Notes under the pieces: generated by a model
What the model was told of the DNA's origin: nothing
The model's database searches: none
The model's input: the letters and a program-made list of their open reading frames with translations, nothing else
Source of the DNA: Planctomycetota bacterium
GTDB lineage: Bacteria; Planctomycetota; Phycisphaerae; Phycisphaerales; Phycisphaeraceae
Length of the DNA: 51,530 nucleotides
Assembly: GCA_024279865.1 (NCBI GenBank)
Contig: JAJRRC010000041.1
Span: 1-51,530 of the forward strand
Direction of reading: 5' to 3'
Translations under genes and position numbers: made by a program
In this document: piece by piece, positions 16,845 through 25,956 of the stretch
Position numbering within the stretch: the first letter of the stretch is position 1
Layout of the letters: each line of letters begins with the position of its first letter

Positions 16845-19337
16845 TTGCAGCTACGTCATTCTGTGGTTTTTAAATTGATGGCGAGTCTCGTGATTGGCGG
16901 GATTTGCGTCTCGGCTGGTTTGAGCGTGCTGGGGTTCCAACGCATCAACGCATTGGGGCAGATGCAGATTACCCAGCAAGCGGCCTTGACCACCCGGAAT
17001 ATGCAAACGGTCTTGCGAGGCCTCTTTTTTAGTACAGGCTCAAGGCATACGCCCACTTCACTGGAAATTCATCAAGCTCTTGGTCCGCTGTTGGGTTCGT
17101 CGTCGGTGGTGGCGGCTCGCATTAAAATCAATCGCCAAAAACCTGTGGTGCTTGGTCCGTGGCCGACGGAAGATTTGGATGAATTTCGTCTGTGGCCGTT
17201 GTCGGAGTATGCCGTGATAACGGGTACGGAAATTGATCTCGAACGGCGGACTTTGATCCAGGCTCCATTTCGTATAAATCGGCAAACAACGACATTGGAG
17301 GTTTTGGTTGATGGGCCGTCGGCGTTGTGGCAGGTGCGTGGACAAGTGCTGGACCAGATTGTGTTGCATTGGTTGTTCTTGGGGTTCATGTTGTTGCTGG
17401 GTTTGATTTGTTTACGCCGTTGGTTTTCCAGTCCATTGACTGAGCTGATGGGTTTGATTCAGGCACACACCGGCGCGGAGCCGTTTTATCGATTGGCCAA
17501 AGAAGACCGAACCGAATTTGCCCGTCTTGCCGAGGCGATTGCCGGGATGTTGACCCGTTTGGATACGACGACCCAGCGTTTACGCAAACGTGAGCGGGCG
17601 TTTGAAAATTTATATCAATCTGCACCGGCTCCCTTGGTGAGCTTGGACCTCCAAGGCAAAATTGTGGATGCCAATCAGCTAGCCGCCCAGATGCTGGGCA
17701 TGGTCGACGAAAAAGAAATGATCGGCCAACAGATGTTCCAGTTTGTCAGGCCAGTCGATCAATCTTTACTCAAACATACCATTGACCGTCTCAATACCTA
17801 TCAGTCTCCACGCTGTAACATCGAGCTGGGCAAGGGGCGTGATGTGGTGAACGTGGTTGTTGAATGTGCGGGCATGCGAGACGAACAGGGGTCTTTGATT
17901 CGCGTGCGTTTGGCGTTGCTGGATGTGAGTGAATTGCGGAATTTACAGTCAGAGCTTGAAGATCACAATCATTTAATGAAGTTGCTGATTAATCACATGT
18001 CCGATGGGATTGTGTTGATTGATCAGGACAATATCGTCGCGGCTTGTAATGAACGGCTCGCTTTGTTGTTGCACTCACAGCCTGATACGTTTGTGGGCAA
18101 GCCTTACGATGCAGATACGTTCTGGGATGAATTGGGTTTGGTGAATCGGGACGCGTTTCTTCGGCGGATCAAACAGGTGGCCGCGGAGCCCAATCGTGCG
18201 GTGCGTGAGCGCGTTGATACACGGGTGGGAACGTTTTTGTTCCAAGGCATTCCCGTGGTGGATCAAGAAAAACGAGCCACGGCTTGGTTGTGGGTGATGA
18301 CAGACATTACCTCTCAAGTGAAAAGCCAGAAACTACTTGTTCAGCAAACCCAACAGCTTCAAGGTCTCAAGCAGCTTGGGCAAAAGCTCTTTGAAGTTTC
18401 CAGTACCGATGATTTGCTGACGCTGGTGGGAACTCAGTTGTTTGATATTTTCCATGTGGAAGCCATTGGTGTTGCGCTGCGTAGTACCAATCCCCAGGCC
18501 CGTAGCCGTCAGATCATTCATCGGGGCTCGATGTCTTGCTTGCTCAAACCCCATCAGGAATTGACGGTGGCCATTGAGCAAAACTTTATGCATCAGATTT
18601 TGTCCCAGCGAGAGGTTACCTGCTGGGCAGAAATGCCACGCTCGACACCTTGGGGGAAAGCTTTTACCCGAACCGGATTGACCTCGCTGGCGGCTTGCCC
18701 CTTGGTGGGTCATGCAGACCCGCAGGGTGTTCTCTGGATTGCTCGACGCGGAGGCGAACACATTGAAAGGCATCACCTGTATCTGCTCGAAGCGCTCGCG
18801 CCACTGATCGCCAGCCGTTTGGAAATCGCCCAGTTGGGCAATCGTCTCAGTAGCCTGCAACTCACAGATCCGATCACAGGCTTACCCAACGAACAACATT
18901 TGCGGTACGAACTTGGCAAACGCCTCAAGGACCCCGAAGCCTTCAAAACGCCTTCGGCCCTGTGTGTGGTTCAGCTCGAAAACTTTGAAAAACTGTGCCA
19001 AGAGGTCGATACACAAACGTGGCATCGCCTGCTGAAACAAATCGGCATCAATCTTCGACGTCATGCCCGATCTTCCTGTATGGTTTGTCGATTGCCCGGA
19101 GCGAGATTTGCAGTCCTCTGCTCCCAGATGGATGAAAAGGGTGCGCAAATGGTGGCGCAACGATTGCAGCAAGCTGTTGCTCAATATCGTCCCAAACTCC
19201 CCGACGGCCACGCATGGCAACTACACGCGAGCTTGGGCATTGTCATGATCCCCCGTGATGGCTCTGATCCCAAAGAGCTTCTGCAATTGGCCCAAGACCG
19301 AGTTGAAGAAACGCTCTTGGCTGGCCATTTGGTCTGA
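16845..19337 (+). CDS. Membrane sensor with two PAS-like domains, GAF and a degenerate GGDEF domain
   Basis: Product of 830 aa from a TTG at 16845, which has AGGCAGGAAT closely upstream; an in-frame ATG at 16776 lacks a binding site. Membrane segments lie near residues 7-28 and 170-192, flanking a 140-residue outer sensor region; a HAMP-like linker follows. Two PAS regions begin near FENLYQSAPAPLVSLDLQG and LINHMSDGIVLIDQDN, then a GAF domain (LKQLGQKLFEVSSTDDLL). The C-terminal domain begins LTDPITGLPNEQHLRYEL as in diguanylate cyclases, but the GGDEF signature is LPGARF. The metal- and GTP-binding residues are missing, so it should not make c-di-GMP. No EAL domain follows. It probably signals by binding or partner contact. 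Confidence 0.88.
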   Translation: MQLRHSVVFKLMASLVIGGICVSAGLSVLGFQRINALGQMQITQQAALTTRNMQTVLRGLFFSTGSRHTPTSLEIHQALGPLLGSSSVVAARIKINRQKPVVLGPWPTEDLDEFRLWPLSEYAVITGTEIDLERRTLIQAPFRINRQTTTLEVLVDGPSALWQVRGQVLDQIVLHWLFLGFMLLLGLICLRRWFSSPLTELMGLIQAHTGAEPFYRLAKEDRTEFARLAEAIAGMLTRLDTTTQRLRKRERAFENLYQSAPAPLVSLDLQGKIVDANQLAAQMLGMVDEKEMIGQQMFQFVRPVDQSLLKHTIDRLNTYQSPRCNIELGKGRDVVNVVVECAGMRDEQGSLIRVRLALLDVSELRNLQSELEDHNHLMKLLINHMSDGIVLIDQDNIVAACNERLALLLHSQPDTFVGKPYDADTFWDELGLVNRDAFLRRIKQVAAEPNRAVRERVDTRVGTFLFQGIPVVDQEKRATAWLWVMTDITSQVKSQKLLVQQTQQLQGLKQLGQKLFEVSSTDDLLTLVGTQLFDIFHVEAIGVALRSTNPQARSRQIIHRGSMSCLLKPHQELTVAIEQNFMHQILSQREVTCWAEMPRSTPWGKAFTRTGLTSLAACPLVGHADPQGVLWIARRGGEHIERHHLYLLEALAPLIASRLEIAQLGNRLSSLQLTDPITGLPNEQHLRYELGKRLKDPEAFKTPSALCVVQLENFEKLCQEVDTQTWHRLLKQIGINLRRHARSSCMVCRLPGARFAVLCSQMDEKGAQMVAQRLQQAVAQYRPKLPDGHAWQLHASLGIVMIPRDGSDPKELLQLAQDRVEETLLAGHLV

Positions 19338-19373
19338 CCTCATGTTGCTCAAAATGAACTTGGGCCGTGTCTC

Positions 19374-19396
19374 GGTGTTGCTCAAACACCACATCC
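19374..19396 (+). terminator. Weak hairpin after the sensor gene
   Basis: GGTGTT, 5-nt loop, AACACC, then CACATCCCCCATTTTT. The short stem and late T-run make this uncertain. Confidence 0.35.
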
Positions 19397-19603
19397 CCCA
19401 TTTTTCAATGAATAAAAAGAAGCCTTCTTTTTAATTTGAAAAATCGTAAATAGTTTTGTCTTAGCAGCTTACAAGAAAAATTAAATAGAGATCTTTTTTT
19501 TTATCCAGTTGGCACGGAGGTTGTGATATACCTTTCTGTGTTTTGGGATATTTTAGTGAACAAAGGTTCACGTTATTGGCTATTTGAAAAAAAGAGATCA
19601 ACC

Positions 19604-19876
19604 ATGGATGAACAAAAATTTCAAGAAAAATTAGGCGAACTGATGGGCGAAATTTCAACATTGCCCAAAGATGAACGCGAACGCATGACGGCTCTGGCTC
19701 AAAAAACCCAACAACGTCAGCAAAAACTTCGCAAGACCGTACACGACCTACAGGAAAGCCTTGATTACCTGCGACTGTCCATTAAGTATTTGGTCTTTGA
19801 TCTCGAAGCGACCCGTCGGGAAAATAGCTACCTGCGAAAAATGCTCGAAGAAGATCACGCAGACGGCAATGACTAA
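19604..19876 (+). CDS. Small coiled-coil protein of unknown function
   Basis: Product of 90 aa from the ATG at 19604 (MDEQKFQEKLGEL). Almost wholly helical and highly charged, with heptad spacing through QKLRKTVHDLQESLDYLRLS and YLRKMLEED, so a dimeric coiled coil is likely. No signal or membrane segment. No family was recognised with certainty. Family-Y repeat and a terminator follow. Confidence 0.75.
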   Translation: MDEQKFQEKLGELMGEISTLPKDERERMTALAQKTQQRQQKLRKTVHDLQESLDYLRLSIKYLVFDLEATRRENSYLRKMLEEDHADGND

Positions 19877-19894
19877 AACAGAAACAACGTTTGA

Positions 19895-19994
19895 TACGCA
19901 TTGCGTCTTTTTGTTGCGCGTTGAGCGTTTCATAAAGCCTTGTCAATTTCGTCTTCGCGAATAACCATTCGCACGAGTTTTTTTGGAATTGGTT
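19895..19994 (+). repeat. Dispersed repeat family Y, copy 2
   Basis: ACGCATTGCGTCTTTTTGTT, GCGCGTTGAG, CTTGTCAATTTCGTCTTC, then the hairpin GCGAAT-AACC-ATTCGC and ATTGGT at the end. It sits between the coiled-coil gene and its terminator. Confidence 0.85.
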
Positions 19995-20041
19995 TGATAC
20001 GATTTTTAATCCGTGACGCTCTTAGGCAAAATATCCACGGT

Positions 20042-20074
20042 AACGGACACATCCCCGCGATGTGTCCGTTTTTT
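20042..20074 (+). terminator. Intrinsic terminator
   Basis: AACGGACACATC (20042-20053) pairs with GATGTGTCCGTT (20059-20070) around a 5-nt loop, then a T-run. It serves the coiled-coil gene; on the minus strand no T-run follows, so it is not a good terminator for ribD. Confidence 0.92.
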
Positions 20075-20088
20075 GTTTTGTTTTGTTT

Positions 20089-21216
20089 TTAGGGCGTTGA
20101 TGACAGCCGGTAATCCAGCAGCAGGTCATCGTCGAGCCGTTGCGTGCGGACTAGTTGCAGGGGAAGCCCTTGGTCCATCCGCTTGCAAGACTTGCCTTGA
20201 GCGACGGACATGGCTGTCTCATCTGACAACAAGCGAGGGCAGACAAAGGCCAAAACCTGGTCGACGAGCTTTTGTTTGAGGAGGCCGCTGTAGATGCCTT
20301 GGCCCCCTTCGACGAAGAGATGGGTCATTTGGTGATGCTTGGCAAGCTGTTTGAGCAAGGTGCGTAGGGAAAGATGATTGGCTTTGTTTAAGGGGAGGCC
20401 GAGGAGTTCAACGCCTCGCTGGGTCAAACGTTTGGCTGTGGGAGAATCGAGCTGTTGTTTGTCGGTGACGAGGAGGAGGGGGGCTTGGTCTAGGCTTTGA
20501 ACCAGTTTGCTTGTGAGGGGGATCTGTAATTGTTTATCAATAATGATACGGGTGGCGGTTCGGCGTTTGGGGACCTCTCTGGCGGTGAAAAGTGGGTCAT
20601 CGGCAAGGACGGTTCCGATGCCCCCGAGGATGCCATCGACACGGCCTCGCCATTGATGGACGACGCGACGACTTTTTGGGCCGCTGATCCATTGGCTATG
20701 GCCTGTGGCGGTGGCGATGTAGCCGTCGAGTGTCTGGGCCCATTTGGCGGTGACCCAAGGCAAGCCTGTTTGGATGCGTTTGAGGTACGCTTCATTGAGA
20801 AATCGAGATTCAGCTTCGCAAAGACCCACCTCCACTTGCAGACCTTTGCGGCGGAGCAGGGCAATGCCTTGACCGCTGACCGCGTGGAAGGGATCTTTCA
20901 TGGCAACGATGACGCGGCTGATGCCTGCATGCAGGAGGGCCTCGGTGCAGGGCGGGGTTTTGCCGTGATGACAGCACGGTTCGAGTGTGACGTAGCAGGT
21001 GGCATTTTTGGGATTGACTTTGCAGGATCGGATCGCTTGGACCTCTGCATGGGGTCCGCCGTGGTGTTGATGCCAACCTTCGCCGATGATTTTTCCCTTG
21101 GCGACGAGGACTGCGCCGACCATGGGGTTGGGCTCAACTTTGCCCCGTCCACGGGCTGCGAGGGTGATTGCTCGTTTCATAAAAGTGGTATCGAGGGCCT
21201 GAGCAAGGTTTGTCAT
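20089..21216 (-). CDS. ribD: Bifunctional riboflavin biosynthesis protein RibD (deaminase/reductase)
   Basis: Product of 375 aa. It deaminates the pyrimidine formed from GTP and then reduces the ribose, the second and third steps of riboflavin synthesis. The N-terminal deaminase has the zinc motif HAEVQAI (His and catalytic Glu, about residue 56) and PCCHHGKTPPC (Cys pair, about 80). The C-terminal reductase (from about 150) has TAKWAQTLDGYIAT and LFVEGGQGIYSGLL. The length is normal. No other rib gene and no FMN riboswitch was seen; its start is only about 35 bp from the divergent porin promoter. Confidence 0.95.
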   Translation of the reverse strand: MTNLAQALDTTFMKRAITLAARGRGKVEPNPMVGAVLVAKGKIIGEGWHQHHGGPHAEVQAIRSCKVNPKNATCYVTLEPCCHHGKTPPCTEALLHAGISRVIVAMKDPFHAVSGQGIALLRRKGLQVEVGLCEAESRFLNEAYLKRIQTGLPWVTAKWAQTLDGYIATATGHSQWISGPKSRRVVHQWRGRVDGILGGIGTVLADDPLFTAREVPKRRTATRIIIDKQLQIPLTSKLVQSLDQAPLLLVTDKQQLDSPTAKRLTQRGVELLGLPLNKANHLSLRTLLKQLAKHHQMTHLFVEGGQGIYSGLLKQKLVDQVLAFVCPRLLSDETAMSVAQGKSCKRMDQGLPLQLVRTQRLDDDLLLDYRLSSTP

Positions 21217-21251
21217 GGCTTTATCATACCTTAACGGAAAATTTAATTTGA

Positions 21252-21279
21252 TTGACAGTAGGTTTATGCCGGTTATTAT
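21252..21279 (+). promoter_or_regulatory. Sigma-70 type promoter of the porin gene
   Basis: TTGACA (21252-21257, perfect), 16-bp spacer, TATTAT (21274-21279, 5 of 6). Transcription should begin near 21286, giving a leader of about 37 nt that includes AAGGAGG. Confidence 0.75.
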
Positions 21280-21322
21280 TAAAAGCTACTGGATTTTTTG
21301 CCATTTTAAGGAGGCATTGTTC

Positions 21323-22822
21323 ATGGGACGCAAAACACTTGCATTGGGAATGGCCCTGCTAGTTTGTTCAACGGGGTCTGCTTGGGCTGGTTCGAATGAC
21401 GACGCATTGCAGGCTAAGGTACAACGCCTCGAAAATCTGGTGACTCAACAGTCTCACCAGATTCAACAGCTTCAATCAGCAGCCGGTGAAAACTGGCTCA
21501 GCGAACAACGTGCAGAGCAGGTTAAATCACTGGTCAGAGATGTTCTCGCTGACGCAGACACCCGCGCCAGTTTGCTCGAAAACGGCCTTAGTGCAGGCCA
21601 CAACGGCAAAAACTTCTACCTTGCTTCTGAAGACGGCAACTTCCTGCTGGCGGTCAGAGGCTATATGCAGCTTCGCTATATTTTCAACTCACGTGACGGT
21701 GGACGTAATAATCCTGCCACCGGCCCGGCCGCGGCTCGTGCCCCTGGCGTCAGTGCCACCACCTTCGACAACGAAGAAGGCGGCTTTGAACTCTCTCGTG
21801 CCAAGCTGACCTTCTCAGGTCATGTGATTGACCCACGACTCCAATACTCCTTGGGTCTTAAAACCGATTCCAACTCCGGCGAAGTTTTGCTCGACCATGC
21901 AGTCTTCTGCTATGCCCTGACGAGCAACGTCAAAGTCTGGGGCGGTCAAACCAAAGCTGCCATGCTTCGTGAAGAAAATATCGAAGCAACCCATCAGTTG
22001 GCAGTGGACCGTTCACTGGTCAACGAAATGTTCTCCACCGGCTACGTCCAAGGCATCGGTGCCATCTGGACCGCCACTGAAGACCTGACCCTCCAAGCAG
22101 CACTGCACGATGGTTCACGCTCCGGCGAATCCGGCGATTTGGCCAATACCTCTAATCCAGGGATGTCCTTTGACTCAGATAGCACCGACTTTGCCATTGC
22201 TCTGCGAGCAGACTACAAAGTCTGGGGCGACTGGGAACAGGCCAAAGACTATTCCGCATGGTCAGGCGAAGAAAAAGCACTGTTCATCGGTGCAGCCTTC
22301 AACTGGGACAATGTCGAGCACGGCAGCACCGGTACCACCGCTCTGCATGACCTTGCTGATGATATTTTCACTTGGACCGTCGATGCTCAGCTCGAAGTCA
22401 ACGGCTTTAATGCATCCATTGCTTTCGTGAGCCAGCACTTTGATGTGGCAAATAGCAATCCTTCAGCTTACGGCGGAAATATCACCAATCAAGGCCTTGT
22501 CGTACAGGCTGGCCAATTCATCTTGCCTGACCAATTCGAAGTGTTCACCCGCTATGAATTGCTCTTGATCGATGACAACAATGCGACCCTCGCATCTACT
22601 GGCGATATCGACAATATCAACATTTTGACCTTTGGCGGCAACTACTACTTTAGCCGTCACAATGCCAAGTTCACCCTGGACACCGTGGTCGCTCTGAACG
22701 CACTAGACACACGGCACATCCAAAGCCCCAGCGTTTCACCACGCTCACTGGGTCTGCTCCACGACAAAGACGGTGAAGATCCTCAGATCGCGGTGCGAGC
22801 TCAATTCCAGTTGATGTTCTAA
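21323..22822 (+). CDS. Outer-membrane porin of the OprO/OprP (phosphate-selective) type
   Basis: Product of 499 aa. AAGGAGG lies 8 nt before the ATG. Signal peptide LALGMALLVCSTGSAWAG. Then a short coiled coil (ALQAKVQRLENLVTQQSHQI), a common N-terminal trimerising segment in this group. The rest alternates as beta strands: FLLAVRGYMQLRYIF, FELSRAKLTFSGHVIDPRLQYSL, VKVWGGQTKAAM and a C-terminal QIAVRAQFQLMF ending in an aromatic residue, as outer-membrane barrels do. Specificity for phosphate is not shown; no pho gene or Pho box was found. Strong promoter and terminator flank it, suggesting an abundant single-gene transcript. Confidence 0.85.
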   Translation: MGRKTLALGMALLVCSTGSAWAGSNDDALQAKVQRLENLVTQQSHQIQQLQSAAGENWLSEQRAEQVKSLVRDVLADADTRASLLENGLSAGHNGKNFYLASEDGNFLLAVRGYMQLRYIFNSRDGGRNNPATGPAAARAPGVSATTFDNEEGGFELSRAKLTFSGHVIDPRLQYSLGLKTDSNSGEVLLDHAVFCYALTSNVKVWGGQTKAAMLREENIEATHQLAVDRSLVNEMFSTGYVQGIGAIWTATEDLTLQAALHDGSRSGESGDLANTSNPGMSFDSDSTDFAIALRADYKVWGDWEQAKDYSAWSGEEKALFIGAAFNWDNVEHGSTGTTALHDLADDIFTWTVDAQLEVNGFNASIAFVSQHFDVANSNPSAYGGNITNQGLVVQAGQFILPDQFEVFTRYELLLIDDNNATLASTGDIDNINILTFGGNYYFSRHNAKFTLDTVVALNALDTRHIQSPSVSPRSLGLLHDKDGEDPQIAVRAQFQLMF

Positions 22823-22854
22823 ATCAACAACGGGTCTAATATAAAGACACAATC

Positions 22855-22891
22855 AACGGTCACCTTGCTATGGCAGGGTGACCGTTTTTTT
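22855..22891 (+). terminator. Intrinsic terminator of the porin gene
   Basis: AACGGTCACC (22855-22864) pairs with GGTGACCGTT (22877-22886), then T7. Confidence 0.93.
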
Positions 22892-23005
22892 GCGCTCAAA
22901 CAAAAAATAAAAAATAAAAAACGGTCGGCTAGTTGAAGCGACTTCTAAACAAAAGTTAATTTTTTTTTGGCTTAGGCACAGAACCTTGCCGGGCAATCGC
23001 TACAA

Positions 23006-23036
23006 GCCCTACAGATGGGCGCTAAAATGCCCTGTT
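23006..23036 (+). promoter_or_regulatory. Possible attenuator: two mutually exclusive hairpins before the first PEP-CTERM gene
   Basis: GCCCT, ACAGAT, GGGC, GCTAAAAT, GCCCT, then T6. The central GGGC can pair with either GCCC copy. Pairing with the right one places a short stem directly before the T-run. Stems are only 4-5 bp, so this is a weak candidate. The remainder of 22892-23221 shows nothing recognisable apart from a small GAGCC/GGCTC hairpin near 23180. Confidence 0.3.
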
Positions 23037-23221
23037 TTTTCACAGGTGTTTGCATTGTCCTTGAAGCATTGTGGGGGTTCTCTAGACTTAAACTTATTGC
23101 CAACTCCGTTTTTATAGGCAAATAGAGAGAAGCGACAGGGCTTTTTTAAGGCCAGTCAACAAAACGCAAAAACAGACGGAGCCTAGTGGGCTCATGTCAG
23201 ACATCCGTGAAGGGATATAGC

Positions 23222-23917
23222 ATGATGGGACGTACAAGAAAATCATTTGTGGCAGTGGCTGCTTTGGCTGTGAGTTTGATTGTTTGCCAAGCGAACGCTG
23301 GCCTCGTTGTCTTGGACGACTTTGCAGCAGGTGTGAATCTCAACACCATCGCGCCTCCACCGGTGGTCTCCTCAGCAACCAACGACGGCAGCCATGCGGG
23401 CGTACTGGGTAACTTCCGCGATACATCCCTCTTTGCAGCCTCCGGCGGCATCTCCGTCCTCTATTCACCTATCATGGCAAACACCCTGTTTTTCGCAAGC
23501 TTGCCCGGTTCAACAGGTTCCTACACCTCGGTCTACGACGGCTTTGGAACGGGTGGATCATTGGGTGCAAATCTGAACTCTGGCAACAGCGATCGCTTCG
23601 CTGTGGGCGTGGTTACTTCTGATGCGTCTGGCCTCGTTGAAATCACCGTCACCGACACCGGCGGCAACTCTGCCACCGTCGCTCGATTGATCCAAGACAG
23701 CGTGGTCGAAACGTTGGAATTTCTCTTTAGCGATTACGCAGGTGTGAATGCTGCAAGCGTGAGATCAATTTCCCTGAAAATTTCCTCAGCAGACCCAGGT
23801 GCAGACTTCACCCTCGGTGCTTTGAGTACCATCCCCGAACCCGCCAGCCTCAGCCTATTGTGCTTGGGTAGCTTGGCTCTACTGCGTCGCTCACGCAAGA
23901 AGCGATTGGTAATCTAA
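23222..23917 (+). CDS. PEP-CTERM sorted surface protein, paralogue 1
   Basis: Product of 231 aa. GAAGGGA precedes the double ATG at 23222/23225. Signal peptide FVAVAALAVSLIVCQANA; C-terminal sorting signal IPEPASLSLLCLGSLALL followed by RRSRKKR. Exosortase and its partner are expected to cleave at the PEP motif and deliver the protein to the surface or matrix; no exosortase gene is in the window. The body is beta-rich and unassigned. Shared with the next gene: SNDGSHA-like, RDTS, YDGFGTGGSL, and an identical last 23 residues, so the two are tandem duplicates. Confidence 0.92.
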   Translation: MMGRTRKSFVAVAALAVSLIVCQANAGLVVLDDFAAGVNLNTIAPPPVVSSATNDGSHAGVLGNFRDTSLFAASGGISVLYSPIMANTLFFASLPGSTGSYTSVYDGFGTGGSLGANLNSGNSDRFAVGVVTSDASGLVEITVTDTGGNSATVARLIQDSVVETLEFLFSDYAGVNAASVRSISLKISSADPGADFTLGALSTIPEPASLSLLCLGSLALLRRSRKKRLVI

Positions 23918-24050
23918 ACAGGATTGCTTGGTCAACAAGCGTTGGCCTACAACCACCGTTTTTTCATTTTGAATCCAGCGACAGATGTTGTACGCATGGC
24001 CCTTGTTTAAAGCAAGGGAATTACAAATAACAAGACAAGAGGGGGCGACC

Positions 24051-24896
24051 ATGACCGGGCGAATCATTCAACAAATGTGGGCAGTTGCTGCACTGGCTAT
24101 CGTTCTGATGGTCGGGCAAGCGAAGGCTGATCCTGTATTAGTTATTAGTGATCCCACATTTGGCCAGACTCCAACAGATGTGATGGTCATCGATTCTTTT
24201 TCAGCAGGTGTTAATTTAAACTCACTGTTTGGGCCAAGCTCCGCAAGCAATGATGGCAGTCATGCCAGTACCATAGGACGCTACCGTGATACATCTACAC
24301 AGGCAAGTGTGCATCCGGCAGTACCGTTTGGCTTGGGTTTTGCGAGCGCTTCGTATTCGCCCGCCATTGGCAATACGCTAAAAGTATTATTTTCACCTTT
24401 TACAACTGGAAGTTACACGGCCGTTTACGATGGCTTTGGAACGGGTGGCTCGCTCAATGCCGATTTAACTACAAATCATTTACCCAACAATCGGTTTGTG
24501 ATTCAAGTAGCACATAAGAATGTCGTATTCGGGAGCGGCAGCGCAACCCTTGAAATTGCAGTTGTAGATAACCATGGTAATCACGCCAGTGTGGTACAAC
24601 GCATACCCGATACCAGTGGTTCTATCACCATCGTCGGAGGTGTCAATACTCAATTTCTATTATCAAAAACCATGGAGTTCTTTTTTACAGACTACACCGG
24701 TGTTGATCTGGCTAACGTTAAGTCTATTACGATGCAGGTCGCTCTTGCCCAATCGAGTTCCCGACCATCTGGGCAGGAGATATTTTTCGGCCCTCTGGGG
24801 ATGGCCCGAGTCCCAGAACCTGCAAGTCTGAGCCTGTTGTGCTTGGGTAGCTTGGCTCTACTGCGTCGTTCACGCAAGAAGCGATTGGTGATCTAA
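24051..24896 (+). CDS. PEP-CTERM sorted surface protein, paralogue 2
   Basis: Product of 281 aa. GAGGGGG lies 5 nt before the ATG at 24051. Signal peptide AVAALAIVLMVGQAKA; sorting signal VPEPASLSLLCLGSLALL plus RRSRKKRLVI. It shares SNDGSHAS, GRYRDTS, SYTAVYDGFGTGGSLNADL and the C-terminus with paralogue 1 but is 50 residues longer. The leader has a hairpin CCCTTG/CAAGGG at 24000-24018. No terminator separates the pair convincingly, so cotranscription is possible. Confidence 0.92.
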   Translation: MTGRIIQQMWAVAALAIVLMVGQAKADPVLVISDPTFGQTPTDVMVIDSFSAGVNLNSLFGPSSASNDGSHASTIGRYRDTSTQASVHPAVPFGLGFASASYSPAIGNTLKVLFSPFTTGSYTAVYDGFGTGGSLNADLTTNHLPNNRFVIQVAHKNVVFGSGSATLEIAVVDNHGNHASVVQRIPDTSGSITIVGGVNTQFLLSKTMEFFFTDYTGVDLANVKSITMQVALAQSSSRPSGQEIFFGPLGMARVPEPASLSLLCLGSLALLRRSRKKRLVI

Positions 24897-24930
24897 ACAC
24901 CCAAACCCAAATTCAAACCTTGATTTTTTT

Positions 24931-24972
24931 AAACCGCTGAATGCATGGATTGCCTTCAGCGGTTTTTTTAGG
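24931..24972 (+). terminator. Intrinsic terminator of the PEP-CTERM pair
   Basis: AAACCGCTGAA (24931-24941) pairs with TTCAGCGGTTT (24955-24965), then a T-run. Confidence 0.93.
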
Positions 24973-25205
24973 CGAATGACCGAACGATGGGCGGGGGCAA
25001 CCGGGGGTGATCGGGGCGGGCAAAACAGGATGAAAACCCTAAAAGGTCTTTTTTTGCAGGCTTTGATCAATCCCTTACGCAATGAATACCCGGTTCATCC
25101 TGTAAAAAAATGCTGGACTTTTGCCAAGTTCGCGCCAATAATAGAGTGTCGGCACATTGCACACATCTTTGGGGTGGAAACGATTTTTAACCCTGCTGAC
25201 ACCAT

Positions 25206-25234
25206 GTTGAGGGGGAAATACAGATACCCTCAAC
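25206..25234. promoter_or_regulatory. Inverted repeat GTTGAGGG / CCCTCAAC upstream of the CBS gene
   Basis: A perfect 8-bp inverted repeat with a 13-bp spacer, ending about 42 bp before the CBS start. Could be an operator or a leader hairpin. Nothing else was recognised in 24973-25276. Confidence 0.45.
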
Positions 25235-25276
25235 AAGACTCATGTGGATTCTATAACTTATTGAAAGGAACCCTGT

Positions 25277-25717
25277 ATGCCCAAAATCAGCTTAATTCTG
25301 TCGGAAAAAGGTTCGGTGGTTCACCAAGTCACCCAAGGTGCAACCGTTCTTGAAGCAGCCAAGATCATGAACGACCACCAATGTGGCTCCTTGGTGGTCA
25401 TGAAAGATGACAAACTCGTTGGCATCATTACCGAACGTGACGTTCTGTCTCGTGTGGTGGCTGAACAACGTGATCCCGCTTCGACGCCTGTCGTGGCAGT
25501 CATGACCCATGAAGTGGCAGTGTGTGGGCTTGAAACCAAAATCGAAGAAGCTCGTACCGTCATGCGAAATCGACGTATTCGCCATCTTCCTGTGGTGGAT
25601 AAAGACCACAAACTGCTGGGAATGATCTCCATTGGTGACCTCAATGCCTTTCGACTCAACGGCCAAGAGCAAACCATTCATTTCCTCCATGAATATCTTT
25701 ACGGCGAAACAGTCTAA
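25277..25717 (+). CDS. Twin CBS-domain protein
   Basis: Product of 146 aa made of two CBS domains (residues about 10-60 and 72-125), as seen in LVGIITERDVLSRVVAE and LLGMISIGDLNAFRL. CBS pairs bind adenine nucleotides and act as energy or redox-linked switches on a partner protein. There is no catalytic domain, so it must act on another protein, unknown here. GAAAGGAAC lies 6 nt before the ATG. Confidence 0.9.
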   Translation: MPKISLILSEKGSVVHQVTQGATVLEAAKIMNDHQCGSLVVMKDDKLVGIITERDVLSRVVAEQRDPASTPVVAVMTHEVAVCGLETKIEEARTVMRNRRIRHLPVVDKDHKLLGMISIGDLNAFRLNGQEQTIHFLHEYLYGETV

Positions 25718-25752
25718 AAGAAGCTGCTTGTGATCAGCCATGAACCGTTGGC

Positions 25753-25828
25753 CAAAGAAGAAAATCTAACTGGGATTGATAGGGACGCACCATTGCTAAA
25801 CACCAGCTTTCCCAATTTTTCTTCTTTG
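25753..25828. terminator. Long imperfect hairpin between the CBS and pseudouridine synthase genes
   Basis: CAAAGAAGAAAA (25753-25764) pairs with TTTTCTTCTTTG (25817-25828), and inside it TGGGA (25771-25775) with TCCCA (25810-25814). It starts about 35 bp after the CBS stop and contains a T-run, so it may end that transcript. Confidence 0.5.
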
Positions 25829-25956
25829 CGTCCTTCATGCTAAAATTTCTCCCATCGTTCTTTATGTGATGTGTGGTGCTGGCCTATGGTTGGCAATTTG
25901 CCACACGCTTCTTTTACCGATGGCTGATACCAATCGCTTTTAACTTAAATAAAAAG

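Noticed and set aside
22973-22992. Second sigma-54 promoter (GGCACAGAACCTTGC) before the PEP-CTERM genes
   Set aside because: The spacing between the GG and GC elements is one base too long compared with the consensus and the glnA promoter.
23120-23215. c-di-GMP-I (GEMM) riboswitch before the first PEP-CTERM gene
   Set aside because: GACAGGGC and ACGCAAA are present, but the GAAA tetraloop, its stem and the remaining conserved core are not.
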